Shown here: piece by piece, positions 30,416-38,593 of the stretch | How positions within the stretch are numbered: the first letter of the stretch is position 1 | How the letters are laid out: every line of letters starts with the position of its first letter | NCBI GenBank assembly: GCA_016235445.1 | Contig: JACRLB010000034.1 | Location: 1-52,348, forward strand | DNA: 52,348 nucleotides | Direction of reading: 5' to 3' | Source: Chloroflexota bacterium | GTDB lineage: Bacteria > Chloroflexota > Anaerolineae > Anaerolineales > Villigracilaceae | The notes under the pieces: generated by a model | The model's input: the letters and a program-made list of their open reading frames with translations, nothing else | Told to the model about the DNA's origin: nothing | Databases searched by the model: none | Translations under genes and position numbers: made by a program

Positions 30416-31348
30416 TCACTTTTCTTCCTTCGGCATATTATTCTGCGCGAGCGCGACCATGCCGCTCAACCCGCCGAGGTTCATCGAATCCACTGCGGAG
30501 GAAGGCACAATTACCAGCGCGCCCTTTTCCTTCAAGCCTTCGAACAACATATTCATTGCGCGCAAGTGTAATGCGGTGGGATTGTTGACGTAGGCTTTCG
30601 AAGCTTCGGCAAATGAAGCCGCGATCTGTTGCTCTGATTCGCCCAGAATCACACGGGATTGTCGTTCGCGCTCGGCCTGGGCCTGGCGAGACATTGCGTT
30701 TTCAAGGTCAGGCGGAATGATCACGTCACGGATTTCAACGGATTGAACGGTCACGCCCCAGGGAGTTGTGCGCTCATCGATGATCTTTTGCAAATCAGCG
30801 TCCATCTTCCCGCGGCCAATCAGAATATCTGCCAGAGACATTTGCCCGATGATCTCGCGCAATGCTGTCTGCGCCGCCCATGAAATCGCAGAGTTGTAAT
30901 CTGTAACTTCCAGCGCGGCTTTTTCCGCGTCCCACACAACCCAGAACAAAACTGCATCCACGTCCACGGGCACTGTGTCTTTTGTAAGCGTCTTCTCTGC
31001 CGAGAATGAAGTCACTGCCACGCGATGGTCCACCCACAACACGGCGGTGTCAACGATCGGGATGATCCAGAACAGGCCGGGGCCTCTCAGCCCCGTGAAC
31101 TTGCCGAGCCGCAGAACAATCACTTTTTCCCATTGCGATGCGACCTTCATTGCGAACAAAAAGTATGTGGCGATGCCTGTCAGCGCAAGCACAGTTGCGG
31201 CGATTGTAAAGTCAGAACTATTCATGGCATCCAGTAACAGCGCCACCTTTATGGCTCCGATCAAGATGATGCCAAATACAAACCCTGCAATTGGCGGGAT
31301 GTGCTGATCATCTTTTTTGATGATTGAATTAAGGTACTTGTTTTTCAT
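30416..31348 (-). CDS. Slipin/SPFH-domain membrane protein
   Basis: The 310-residue protein has an N-terminal hydrophobic hairpin (about 20-75: two segments) and an SPFH domain: QWEKVIVLRLGKFTGLRGPGLFWIIPIVD, HRVAVTSFSAEKTLTKDTVPVDVDAVLFWVV and ALREIIGQMSLADIL, with a coiled-coil EASKAY region and a C-terminal ALVIVPSSAVDSMNL. Slipins form membrane microdomain oligomers and often pair with NfeD proteases. The only NfeD in the window is at 48662-49966, far away on the same strand. It is the second gene of the GntR-led operon; spacing to GntR is 22 bp. Confidence 0.88.
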   Translation of the reverse strand: MKNKYLNSIIKKDDQHIPPIAGFVFGIILIGAIKVALLLDAMNSSDFTIAATVLALTGIATYFLFAMKVASQWEKVIVLRLGKFTGLRGPGLFWIIPIVDTAVLWVDHRVAVTSFSAEKTLTKDTVPVDVDAVLFWVVWDAEKAALEVTDYNSAISWAAQTALREIIGQMSLADILIGRGKMDADLQKIIDERTTPWGVTVQSVEIRDVIIPPDLENAMSRQAQAERERQSRVILGESEQQIAASFAEASKAYVNNPTALHLRAMNMLFEGLKEKGALVIVPSSAVDSMNLGGLSGMVALAQNNMPKEEK

Positions 31349-31370
31349 TTTACATTCTCCTGATTAATCA

Positions 31371-31790
31371 CTATTCACTATCTTCGTCATTCGCTTCTTT
31401 CCACAACTTGAGGCTGTCTCTCACCATCTGGCTGACCTCACGCTCTAAGAAGCCCAACCGAAATGCCTCGCTGATGAATCGATGCGCGAGCGCGGCAAGC
31501 GATTCATGCCTCAACTTTTCGCGGACTTCAGGCGGCGGGATTTCGGTGATGTATGTGCCGCGTCCCTGTTGCGTGGATATGATCCTCACTTCATCCAACA
31601 TGCGGTAGGCGCGCGCCACGGTGTTGAAGTTGACTCTCAACTCCTGCGCCAATGCTCGGACGGTGGGCAATTGATCGCCGGGTTTCAAAACGCCGTTCGC
31701 CAACTGGCTTTGAATCTGGTTGACGATCTGGGTGTAGATGGGCAGTCCGGAGTGGAAGTCGAGTTGAAGGGGTGGCTTTTTCTCTGTCAT
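31371..31790 (-). CDS. GntR-family regulator (YtrA-like, short)
   Basis: The 139-residue protein has an N-terminal winged-helix region: PLQLDFHSGLPIYTQIVNQIQSQLANGVLKPGDQLPTVRALAQELRVNFNTVARAYRMLDEVRIISTQQGRGTY. This is the short YtrA-type GntR, whose C-terminal domain is two helices instead of a ligand-binding domain. Such repressors usually control the operon they begin, which would be slipin-SdpI-DUF4177-YhfC. A matching promoter with overlapping direct repeats lies at 31807-31857. The start is supported by the AAGGAAAGCCT ribosome site. Confidence 0.88.
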   Translation of the reverse strand: MTEKKPPLQLDFHSGLPIYTQIVNQIQSQLANGVLKPGDQLPTVRALAQELRVNFNTVARAYRMLDEVRIISTQQGRGTYITEIPPPEVREKLRHESLAALAHRFISEAFRLGFLEREVSQMVRDSLKLWKEANDEDSE

Positions 31791-31806
31791 AGGCTTTCCT
31801 TGTATT

Positions 31807-31857
31807 GTACTAATTGTATCATTGTCATAATTGTAGCCTTTAAATGCGTTTTGTCAA
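31807..31857 (-). promoter_or_regulatory. Promoter of the GntR operon with overlapping repeats
   Basis: On the minus strand TTGACA (31852-31857) and TACAAT (31830-31835) are 16 bp apart. From the -10 box onward TACAATTA is repeated 17 bp further, and a partial TACAATA follows, all before the ribosome site. The placement fits an operator for the first gene product. Confidence 0.6.
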
Positions 31858-32066
31858 GTAGGGCGTGAATTTTAGTCCGCTTCAGCGGGGTTTGTAAAAT
31901 AGCCCGATGGTTAATCATCGGGCGGGGATAAGGGGAAGGAAATGGCGCTCGAAACGGAATCAACTTTCAGTTAAGCAGGAGGCGTTTTGTGTTTACAGTC
32001 CTCTTATGAATTTAAGATTGTCTGCATGGTAGAATTTGTCCGCATTCAATAAAGGAGTAAATAAAA

Positions 32067-32954
32067 ATGGAAGCAATGACCGGTACATGGACTGAGAAAA
32101 AAGGTTTAGCGCAAATGTTAAAAGGCGGCGTCATCATGGATGTGGTGAATGCCGAGCAAGCCAGGATCGCAGAAGATGCGGGCGCGTGTGCGGTGATGGC
32201 GTTGGAGCGCGTGCCTGCCGATATTCGCGCGGACGGTGGCGTGGCGCGCATGTCTGACCCTGACATGATCTTGAAGATCATGGATGCGGTCAGCATTCCT
32301 GTGATGGCGAAGTGCCGCATTGGACATTTTGTGGAAGCGCAGATTTTGGAATCCATCGGCGTGGATTACATCGATGAATCTGAAGTGCTCACGCCTGCGG
32401 ATGAAGAGCATCATATTTTGAAACATAATTTCAAAGTGCCGTTCGTTTGCGGTTGCCGCAACATCGGCGAGGCGTTGCGCCGAATTGGCGAAGGCGCGGC
32501 GATGATTCGCACAAAAGGTGAAGCGGGCACAGGGGACGTGGTGGAAGCGGTCCGCCATGCGCGTTCGGTGATTGGTTCGATCCGTGCATTGCAGGTGATG
32601 AATGATGAAGAGTTGATGACCTTTGCCAAGAACAACGGCGCGCCGTATGAATTGGTGAAGGAAGTAAAGACTCTTGGCCGTATGCCCGTGGTCAATTTTG
32701 CGGCGGGCGGAGTTGCAACCCCTGCCGATGCGGCGTTGATGATGCAACTCGGTGTGGATGGCGTATTCGTTGGTTCTGGCATCTTCAAGAGCGGCGACCC
32801 TGCCAGGCGCGCGGCGGCCATCGTCAAATCGGTGACGCATTTTCAGGATGCCTCCATTCTCGCGGAAGTGAGCAAGAATCTCGGCGAGGCGATGGTCGGG
32901 CGCAATGCCGCGCACATGCCCGAAGGCGAGAAATTGGCGGTACGTGGTTGGTAG
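32067..32954 (+). CDS. pdxS: Pyridoxal 5'-phosphate synthase subunit PdxS
   Basis: The 295-residue TIM-barrel subunit makes PLP from ribose 5-phosphate, glyceraldehyde 3-phosphate and ammonia. Nearly the whole sequence is recognisable: [36 protein letters not shown], the Schiff-base lysine region [38 protein letters not shown] and the C-terminal [14 protein letters not shown] strong AAAGGAG ribosome site precedes ATG 32067. It pairs with pdxT downstream across a 110-bp gap filled by an 8-bp array. No MocR-type regulator is nearby. Confidence 0.98.
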   Translation: MEAMTGTWTEKKGLAQMLKGGVIMDVVNAEQARIAEDAGACAVMALERVPADIRADGGVARMSDPDMILKIMDAVSIPVMAKCRIGHFVEAQILESIGVDYIDESEVLTPADEEHHILKHNFKVPFVCGCRNIGEALRRIGEGAAMIRTKGEAGTGDVVEAVRHARSVIGSIRALQVMNDEELMTFAKNNGAPYELVKEVKTLGRMPVVNFAAGGVATPADAALMMQLGVDGVFVGSGIFKSGDPARRAAAIVKSVTHFQDASILAEVSKNLGEAMVGRNAAHMPEGEKLAVRGW

Positions 32955-32957
32955 GTT

Positions 32958-33065
32958 GATGTAAATACGTAAACATGTAAATACGTAAACAGGGTAACAG
33001 GCGTAAAGCCTTGCGTACTTGTTTACCTGTCTACTTGTATACTTGTTTACCTGTGTACATAAACA
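32958..33065. repeat. Complementary 8-bp arrays between pdxS and pdxT
   Basis: One half repeats GTAAATAC/GTAAACAT units with 8-bp period, and the other half repeats ACTTGTTT/ACCTGTCT units, close to the reverse complement, so the two can pair into a long hairpin. It ends at the base before the pdxT ATG. Confidence 0.65.
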
Positions 33066-33656
33066 ATGAAAATAGGTGTCCTCGCCTTGCAAGGCGATTT
33101 TTCAGAACATATTTCCATGCTGAAAAAAATCGGCGTGGAGACGGCGGAAGTGCGCCTGCCGAAACATCTCGATGGGTTGGACGGGTTGATCATGCCTGGC
33201 GGTGAATCCACGACGATTGGCAAGCTGGCTGTGGCCTACAGTTTGATGGAACCGTTGCGTGAGTTTGGAAAACTCCACGCGGTTTGGGGAACATGTGCGG
33301 GCGCGATTTTTCTTTCAAAGGATATTGGCCGCGACCAGCCCCTGCTTGAATTGATGGATATCAAAGTCCGGCGCAATGCGTTTGGCAGGCAGGTGGATTC
33401 GTTCGAGACCAATCTCGAAATTGACGAGTTGATGAAGGCCACTGGCACAGAACATCCATATCATGCCGTTTTCATCCGTGCACCGATCATTGAGTCTGTC
33501 AGTGGAAATGTGAAGGTGCTTTCGGCTTTGGAAGATGGACGCATCGTTGCGGCACAGCAGGGTCATTTGCTGGCGACCTCCTTCCACCCTGAGTTGACAG
33601 GCGATACGCGCTTTCACGAATATTTTATTTCGCTGGCAAGTGCAAGTGCAAGTTGA
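33066..33656 (+). CDS. pdxT: Pyridoxal 5'-phosphate synthase glutaminase subunit PdxT
   Basis: The 196-residue class I glutaminase supplies ammonia to PdxS. It shows MKIGVLALQGDFSEHI, the PGGESTTI loop, the nucleophile cysteine in VWGTCAGAIFLS (about residue 78) and the catalytic H and E in TSFHPELT (about residues 172-174). Size matches the family. The final SLASASAS is a low-complexity extension from repetitive DNA. The start is directly adjacent to the 8-bp array, so its ribosome site must lie inside it (none is obvious), which suggests either coupling or read-through from pdxS. Confidence 0.97.
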   Translation: MKIGVLALQGDFSEHISMLKKIGVETAEVRLPKHLDGLDGLIMPGGESTTIGKLAVAYSLMEPLREFGKLHAVWGTCAGAIFLSKDIGRDQPLLELMDIKVRRNAFGRQVDSFETNLEIDELMKATGTEHPYHAVFIRAPIIESVSGNVKVLSALEDGRIVAAQQGHLLATSFHPELTGDTRFHEYFISLASASAS

Positions 33657-33665
33657 AGGTTGCAA

Positions 33666-33722
33666 GCCCAACCCGTAACCTGTAACCTGTAACTTGTAAC
33701 CCGTAACCCATAACCCCTAACT
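33666..33722. repeat. Seven-unit 7-bp array (AACCTGT/AACCCGT)
   Basis: Units AACCCGT, AACCTGT, AACCTGT, AACTTGT, AACCCGT, AACCCAT, AACCCCT follow each other with period 7, each starting AAC. It lies between the pdxT stop and the GNAT-like gene. Confidence 0.7.
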
Positions 33723-33727
33723 TTATC

Positions 33728-34645
33728 ATGTCCATCCGATCCCTTGACCTGCTCGACATCCCCACCATTGCACGTTATCGAAACGATGTGTTGACCCTCG
33801 ATAGCGCGCGTGCTCTCACGCGTGGACATCCCCTCGGCGCGATGGGACTGCTGGCCTACATCAACCCTGCGCGGCATTTGTATGCGGCCATTTCAAACGG
33901 CGGCGAGACGGCCCTGCTGGGCGGCATCATCCACACGCATGGCGATACATTTGCGAAGCTGTTGTATCTTGCGCCATCGTCCCAATTGCATGACCCGCAA
34001 CTGCCTGCATTGATCGAGCATCTGGCAGTGCAGGCAGGCGAGTGGCAGGCGTTTCATGTCATCGCAGAAGTGGATGAGACGAGCGATGTTTTCCCCGCCT
34101 TGCGAATGGCGGGGTTCTCGGTCTATGCCTGGCAAAGGGTTTGGGATGCGAGTCTGCTGGAGAAAACAGGAGCAGGCAACGGCGGAGAGTGGAAGCGAAT
34201 GCAATCCATCGACCTGCCTGCGGTGCAGAGTCTGCATTATCAAATCGTGCCGCAGTTACTGCATCCCGTCGAGCCTGCGCCGAATCGCGTCACTGGTTTT
34301 GTGCATGAAGATATGAAATGTTTTGCGAATGTAACCGCGGGCATGTACGGCATGGTGTTGACGCCGCTCATCCACCCCGATGAAGAGCATGTGAGCGAAA
34401 AAATTATTTCGCTTGTGACGAATTTGCCAGACCGCCGCGCGCGCGCCGTTTATTTGAACGTGCGTTCCTACCAGGCATGGCTCGAGCCTGTGCTGGCAGA
34501 CCTCGGTGCAAAGGCTTCTGCGCGGCAGGCCGTGATGGTGAAACACCTTGCGCGTTTGGTCCGAAACGATCAAACGGTGCGCGCGGTTCCAACGAACGTG
34601 GGCGTACAGCCTTCGCGCATGAGCAGGATGGATGTGGATGAGTAA
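33728..34645 (+). CDS. GNAT-like acetyltransferase-fold protein
   Basis: The 305-residue protein has two halves of about 140 residues. Strands and helices such as LLYLAPSSQLHDPQLPALIEHLAVQAGEWQAFHVIAEVDE and AVYLNVRSYQAWLEPVLADLGAKASARQAVMVKHL have the shape of GNAT acetyltransferase domains, but the usual Q/RxxGxG/A acetyl-CoA loop is not evident. The assignment to the superfamily is therefore inference. It may have lost or altered the acetyl-CoA site. It overlaps the next gene by 8 nt, so the two are probably translationally coupled and belong to the same unit. Confidence 0.5.
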   Translation: MSIRSLDLLDIPTIARYRNDVLTLDSARALTRGHPLGAMGLLAYINPARHLYAAISNGGETALLGGIIHTHGDTFAKLLYLAPSSQLHDPQLPALIEHLAVQAGEWQAFHVIAEVDETSDVFPALRMAGFSVYAWQRVWDASLLEKTGAGNGGEWKRMQSIDLPAVQSLHYQIVPQLLHPVEPAPNRVTGFVHEDMKCFANVTAGMYGMVLTPLIHPDEEHVSEKIISLVTNLPDRRARAVYLNVRSYQAWLEPVLADLGAKASARQAVMVKHLARLVRNDQTVRAVPTNVGVQPSRMSRMDVDE

Positions 34646-34958
34646 CTGGTTCGCGTTCGACGATGGCCGCAGTATTGGAAAAATAAGCGCCGAGGGCGGC
34701 GTGATTTTGCGCGACGATGAAAACTCCAGCGGCGCGCGCATCACCCTCAAACGCGGCAGTGGCTACGTTTCGGTTTCCTGCAATATCTATGGCTGGATGG
34801 ATCACACCCGTTTTTTTGGCACGGTCTCCGATGCCCAGCGCGAGTATGTGACGATGAAGGCCGCGCTCGAAACCGCGCTGGATGTGATCCACATGAGCGG
34901 GGTGAAGGAAATAAAAATTTGGGAAGCGATCTCAGAATTCGTAAGGCGGTTTCCGTAA
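34638..34958 (+). CDS. Small hypothetical protein coupled to the GNAT-like gene
   Basis: The 106-residue protein (ATG 34638; ATG 34632 is also possible) has two beta-rich segments, ARITLKRGSGYVSVSCNIYGWMDHTRFF, followed by a helical end. I do not recognise it. Its start overlaps the end of the GNAT-like gene and its stop abuts the ATG of the HAD gene with no gap, indicating a three-gene coupled unit. Function unknown. Confidence 0.6.
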   Translation: MSNWFAFDDGRSIGKISAEGGVILRDDENSSGARITLKRGSGYVSVSCNIYGWMDHTRFFGTVSDAQREYVTMKAALETALDVIHMSGVKEIKIWEAISEFVRRFP

Positions 34959-35627
34959 ATGTTGAAAGCTTTATTATTTGATTTCGATGGGCTGATCCTC
35001 GACACCGAGACGCCCGAAGTTTTGGTTTGGCAATCCATTTATCGCGAGCATGGATTCAAACTCCCGGTCGACGAGTGGGAAAAGACCATTGGCGGATACG
35101 GCATCTCGAACTTTGACGCCGCCGAACACCTCTCGCTTCTTTCTCAGGGACGGCTGGATCCTGCCACGATGCGCATTCGCTACCGAAGAGAGTCAGACCT
35201 GCTCATCCACGCCAGCGACATCATGCCAGGCGTAACCCGCCTGATCGAGCAGGCGCGCGAACAGGGTATTCAAGCCGCCATCGGTTCAAGCTCGCCGCAT
35301 TCCTGGGTGGATGCGCACGCGAAGCGGCTTGGCATCTTTCATTATTTCAAGCACATTATTTGTCAGGACGATGTACCGCCCGGCAGGACCAAGCCCAACC
35401 CGGATATCTACCTGAAGGCGCTGGATATGCTCAAGGTGCAGAACACGGAAGCGGTAGTCTTCGAAGATTCACTCAACGGCGTGGAGGCCGCCCGCCGCGC
35501 CGGCATCTTTGTGGTGGCTGTCCCCAACCCGCTGACTGTGAAAATGGGAGTCACTGGCGACCTGACAGTTTCATCGCTGGCTGATTTGTCGTTGCAGGGT
35601 CTGCAAGGGAAGATTCCTGGAAGTTGA
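34959..35627 (+). CDS. HAD-superfamily phosphatase (beta-phosphoglucomutase-like)
   Basis: The 222-residue hydrolase has the four HAD motifs: FDFDGLILDTE at 7-17 with the nucleophile aspartate D8 and acid-base D10, a serine in GSSSPHSW (about 108-115), the lysine of GRTKPNPDIYL (about 144) and VFEDSLNGVEAA (about 165-176). A C1-type cap lies between motif 1 and 2. Substrates of this branch are sugar phosphates or small phosphate esters. Its start directly follows the stop of the upstream gene. The stop codon at 35625-35627 overlaps the left target duplication of the inserted MITE-like element. Confidence 0.9.
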   Translation: MLKALLFDFDGLILDTETPEVLVWQSIYREHGFKLPVDEWEKTIGGYGISNFDAAEHLSLLSQGRLDPATMRIRYRRESDLLIHASDIMPGVTRLIEQAREQGIQAAIGSSSPHSWVDAHAKRLGIFHYFKHIICQDDVPPGRTKPNPDIYLKALDMLKVQNTEAVVFEDSLNGVEAARRAGIFVVAVPNPLTVKMGVTGDLTVSSLADLSLQGLQGKIPGS

Positions 35628-35635
35628 AATTAAGT

Positions 35636-35765
35636 CTACCCACCTGACAGTTTTAACAATGGGACGCAGATGAACGCAGATTTTTTGAAAAACAAGAGCA
35701 AAACGGTTTGAATCAGCGTTTTCAGCGTTCATCTGCGTCCAAAAAAACAAAGTGTCAGGTGGCTA
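35636..35765. mobile_element. MITE-like element with 10-bp flanking direct repeats
   Basis: GAAATTAAGT flanks the element exactly at 35626-35635 and 35766-35775. The ends CTACCCACCTGACA and TGTCAGGTGGCTA are near-complementary. An inner pair GACGCAGATGAACGC / GCGTTCATCTGCGTC makes a further hairpin. No coding frame is present. Confidence 0.75.
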
Positions 35766-35853
35766 GAAATTAAGTTACATATCTAAAAAAATCGCGGTAG
35801 TGGTTCCATTGTAAGTGATGACAATTTTCAAGTCTGCATCGGAATAAAAATAT

Positions 35854-37077
35854 ATGCCTAAAAAAATTGTGTTTGTTATTGTGGGGGTGTTTGCCTTTGC
35901 TGGCGCCGCATTTTTTTGGGCAAGGGGCAATCCACCTGAGGTTGTTTCCACACCCGTTGAATCAAACCTTCTGCCAACCCCCACGTTCACCCCCGCGCTT
36001 GTGCCTGAAACAATTCCAATCGACGATGGCCCGCTCAAGGATTCGATCATTGCCGCGGGCGATTATCTCGTCCGCCAGCAACTTGCGAACGGCGAGCTTT
36101 CGTATCAGGTAAATTTTTTGAACGGCGAACGGGCCTACACCCCCTCGGACATTCGTCTGATGGCAGGGGCAGGGTCGCTTTTTACCGTGTGCCGCGTTTC
36201 TGGCGACACAAAATATTGCGAGGCGGGCGACCGCGCTCTCGATCATTATTTGGAAAAGCTGATCAGCGACCCGCAAAATTTTACCGGAACCTGTCTTTAC
36301 ACAAACGGCGGCTGTCCATTGGGCGGCGCGGCGCTGACCGTGGATGCGATCTACAAACGCTGGCAGGCCACCGGCGGATTCATCCTCGAAGGCCGCAACC
36401 TGCTCACCACCGCCATGGACCTCGGCTATTTCATCGTTTCCATGCGCAAACCAGACGGCAGTTTCTATCATTTATTTGACCCGCATCTCAAAGGTGCAGT
36501 GGACGCGGATTACTTTGCCGCTTATTTTTCCGGTGAAAGCCTGTACGCGCTTTTGGAATTGCACGAGATGACGGGCAATCAATTTTGGCTGGAGCAGGCG
36601 CACGAAGCTGGTGATTTTATGGTCACACAGCCTGTCACGGAAGACCACTGGCACAGCTACGCCTTCGCCATGTTTGCCCGTTTGGATAAGCTGAGCAAAG
36701 ACGGGCAAGATTATGCCGTGAAAATTGCGGAAACAGTCATCGAGGGACAGGTACGCTCGCTGAACAAAACCAACACCAGCATTTCCACGTCTGCGAAGAT
36801 AGAGTCGCTGGCGGCGCTGGCGCAGGCATTTTATCTTTCAGGCGGCGAACATACCTGGCTGGATCGGGAGATCAGTACCTTCATCACTTTTGTGAGAGCC
36901 AGGCAACTGCCGGATAACGACTGTAATTTCGATCTCAGCAACGACATGATCTTAAGTTACCAGGGCGGCATTTTCAGCAGTTGCGAAGACCCGTCCATTC
37001 GGGTGGATGGAGTACAGCGCTGGATCAACGGAGTGACTGCCTATTTGGAATATCAAAGTATGATTGGCGCAAAATAA
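35854..37077 (+). CDS. Secreted helical-toroid (six-hairpin-type) protein
   Basis: The 407-residue protein starts with a signal anchor (MPKKIVFVIVGVFAFAGAAFFW) and a Pro/Thr linker, then a helical-repeat domain whose pattern of alternating helices with aromatic ends (SFYHLFDPHLKG, SYAFAMFARLDKL, SGGEHTWLDREI) resembles the alpha-alpha toroids of six-hairpin glycosidases or thioredoxin-like/squalene-cyclase-like proteins. No acid residue pair can be called with confidence, so a glycosidase role is possible but not shown. The ATG is preceded by an AAAAATAT-type AT-rich segment without a clear ribosome site. It is separated from the desaturase by 51 bp. Confidence 0.6.
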   Translation: MPKKIVFVIVGVFAFAGAAFFWARGNPPEVVSTPVESNLLPTPTFTPALVPETIPIDDGPLKDSIIAAGDYLVRQQLANGELSYQVNFLNGERAYTPSDIRLMAGAGSLFTVCRVSGDTKYCEAGDRALDHYLEKLISDPQNFTGTCLYTNGGCPLGGAALTVDAIYKRWQATGGFILEGRNLLTTAMDLGYFIVSMRKPDGSFYHLFDPHLKGAVDADYFAAYFSGESLYALLELHEMTGNQFWLEQAHEAGDFMVTQPVTEDHWHSYAFAMFARLDKLSKDGQDYAVKIAETVIEGQVRSLNKTNTSISTSAKIESLAALAQAFYLSGGEHTWLDREISTFITFVRARQLPDNDCNFDLSNDMILSYQGGIFSSCEDPSIRVDGVQRWINGVTAYLEYQSMIGAK

Positions 37078-37128
37078 CATCCGTGATAGTGATCCGGTGT
37101 TCTTGTTGATTAAAGAAATGGAGAAAAA

Positions 37129-38142
37129 ATGAGTATTGGAAAAATAAAATGGCAGGCCATAGTTTCAAAATACGCCTTTCCTGAAACGTGGCGTAGTTTG
37201 TGGCAGGTGTTCAATTCTGTCATTCCCTTCTTTGTGCTGTGGTATCTGGCATACCGCAGTCTCGAAATCGGGTTCTGGTTGACCTTCCTGATCACGATCC
37301 CCGCGGCGGGATTCATGGTGCGGATGTTCATCATCTTCCATGATTGCTGTCACGGTTCCTTCTTCCGAACTCCGCTGGCAAACAACCGCCTGGGACTTCT
37401 CCTCGGCGCGGCGGTATGGACTCCCTATTATGCGTGGAAGCATTCCCATGCCATCCATCACGCCACCGCCGGCGACCTCGACCGCCGCGGCATTGGCGAT
37501 GTCTACACCATGACGGTGGAGGAATATCTTGCCGCGCCCTGGTATAAGAAGTTCGGTTATCGTGTGATGCGAAGCCCGCTCATCCTCTTCACCGTTGGCG
37601 CGTTGATCGTCTTTGTGTTTGGCCACCGCTTTTGGGAAAAGAACGCGGGCAAGCGCGAGAAGAACAGCGTGATCTGGACGAATATTACCCTGTTCGCCTT
37701 CGTCGGTTGGACGGTTTATCACATTGGCTGGCAGGCCTATCTGTTGGTTGAAATCCCTATTTTGCTCATGGCATGTGGCGCGGGCGTGTGGTTGTTCTAT
37801 GTTCAGCATAATTTCGAGCCGACCTATTGGGAACGTCACCAGAATTGGGAGTTCTTCAAGGCTGGCATGGATGGCAGTTCCTTCTACAAACTCCCCAAGG
37901 TCTTGCAATGGTTTACGGGCAATATCGGCTTCCATCACATTCATCACCTCAGCCCGAAGATTCCCAACTATAAGCTGGAGGAATGCCACAACGAGAATCC
38001 GATCTTCCAGATCGAACCGCTTACTTTTCGGGATAGTTTGAAATCACTCTACTTCCGCCTGTGGGATGAAAAAGAAAAAATGCTGGTCGGCTGGCGCGCC
38101 ATCAAAAAATACAAAATGCAAATGCAAAGCGATAAGATGTAA
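37129..38142 (+). CDS. Membrane fatty acid desaturase
   Basis: The 337-residue di-iron membrane enzyme has the three histidine boxes HDCCHGSFF (about 74), HSHAIHH (about 104) and HHIHHLSPKIPNY (about 268), with four membrane segments, matching the omega-6 or delta-12 type of bacterial desaturases. It inserts a double bond into acyl chains using oxygen and an electron donor, so oxygen must be available at least at times. The start codon has an ATGGAGAAAAA-like upstream site. It is followed by a terminator at 38146-38178. Confidence 0.92.
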   Translation: MSIGKIKWQAIVSKYAFPETWRSLWQVFNSVIPFFVLWYLAYRSLEIGFWLTFLITIPAAGFMVRMFIIFHDCCHGSFFRTPLANNRLGLLLGAAVWTPYYAWKHSHAIHHATAGDLDRRGIGDVYTMTVEEYLAAPWYKKFGYRVMRSPLILFTVGALIVFVFGHRFWEKNAGKREKNSVIWTNITLFAFVGWTVYHIGWQAYLLVEIPILLMACGAGVWLFYVQHNFEPTYWERHQNWEFFKAGMDGSSFYKLPKVLQWFTGNIGFHHIHHLSPKIPNYKLEECHNENPIFQIEPLTFRDSLKSLYFRLWDEKEKMLVGWRAIKKYKMQMQSDKM

Positions 38143-38145
38143 ATC

Positions 38146-38178
38146 AAAAGGACTGGCTTCGAAAAGCCAGTCCTTTTT
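38146..38178 (+). terminator. Intrinsic terminator of the desaturase
   Basis: AAAAGGACTGGCTT and AAGCCAGTCCTTTTT pair with a 4-nt loop and T run. Confidence 0.92.
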
Positions 38179-38180
38179 GT

Positions 38181-38246
38181 TTAATAACTGAAATTCGCGC
38201 TGAGCGGAGAGCGGGGGTTCGTTCCCGCTCGTAGTCGAAGCGTGAG
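38181..38246 (+). repeat. 66-bp direct repeat, copy 1
   Basis: This 66-bp sequence (begins TTAATAACTGAAATTCGCGC, ends TAGTCGAAGCGTGAG) is exactly repeated at 38512-38577. Its inner CGGGGGTTCGTTCCCG forms a hairpin. A diverged relative stands at about 48599-48660. Confidence 0.85.
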
Positions 38247-38293
38247 AAAATTACGTGAAAGAATTCCAAATCCCGAAGGGATGATATTGATTT

Positions 38294-38403
38294 GGGTGCG
38301 TTTCATTTCAGTTGAAACAACCGTCCCGAAGGTTTGGAAACGGCATAAGTCTTCGGAAAAACCTTCGGGACGTTCCACCCTTCAACTCATTTGAAACACA
38401 CCC
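38294..38403. mobile_element. MITE family A, copy 1, with 9-bp target duplication
   Basis: Ends GGGTGCGTTTCA and TGAAACACACCC are imperfectly inverted over about 23 bp. TATTGATTT flanks both sides (38285-38293 and 38404-38412). An inner ACCGTCCCGAAGGTTT/AAACCTTCGGGACG hairpin is present. The interrupted host sequence is found intact in reverse at about 43413-43421. Confidence 0.9.
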
Positions 38404-38511
38404 TATTGATTTTACAAGCTATGACACCCCTGCGGGGTTGAATTTGGCACATCCCAAAATCTATAATCATTTGACCCCTTCGGGGTCTTCGAGTAAATCG
38501 CGTAAGGTGAG

Positions 38512-38577
38512 TTAATAACTGAAATTCGCGCTGAGCGGAGAGCGGGGGTTCGTTCCCGCTCGTAGTCGAAGCGTGAG
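38512..38577 (+). repeat. 66-bp direct repeat, copy 2
   Basis: Identical to 38181-38246; it ends 16 bp before the stop codon of phnE (38594), on the other strand. Between copies lies the MITE and a palindromic repeat with CCCCTTCGGGGTC. Confidence 0.85.
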
Positions 38578-38593
38578 TGCATAAACAAAAACT

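Noticed and set aside
33666-33722. Possible CRISPR or telomere-like array
   Set aside because: Units are 7 bp in tandem without spacers; in a bacterial chromosome this is neither CRISPR nor telomere.
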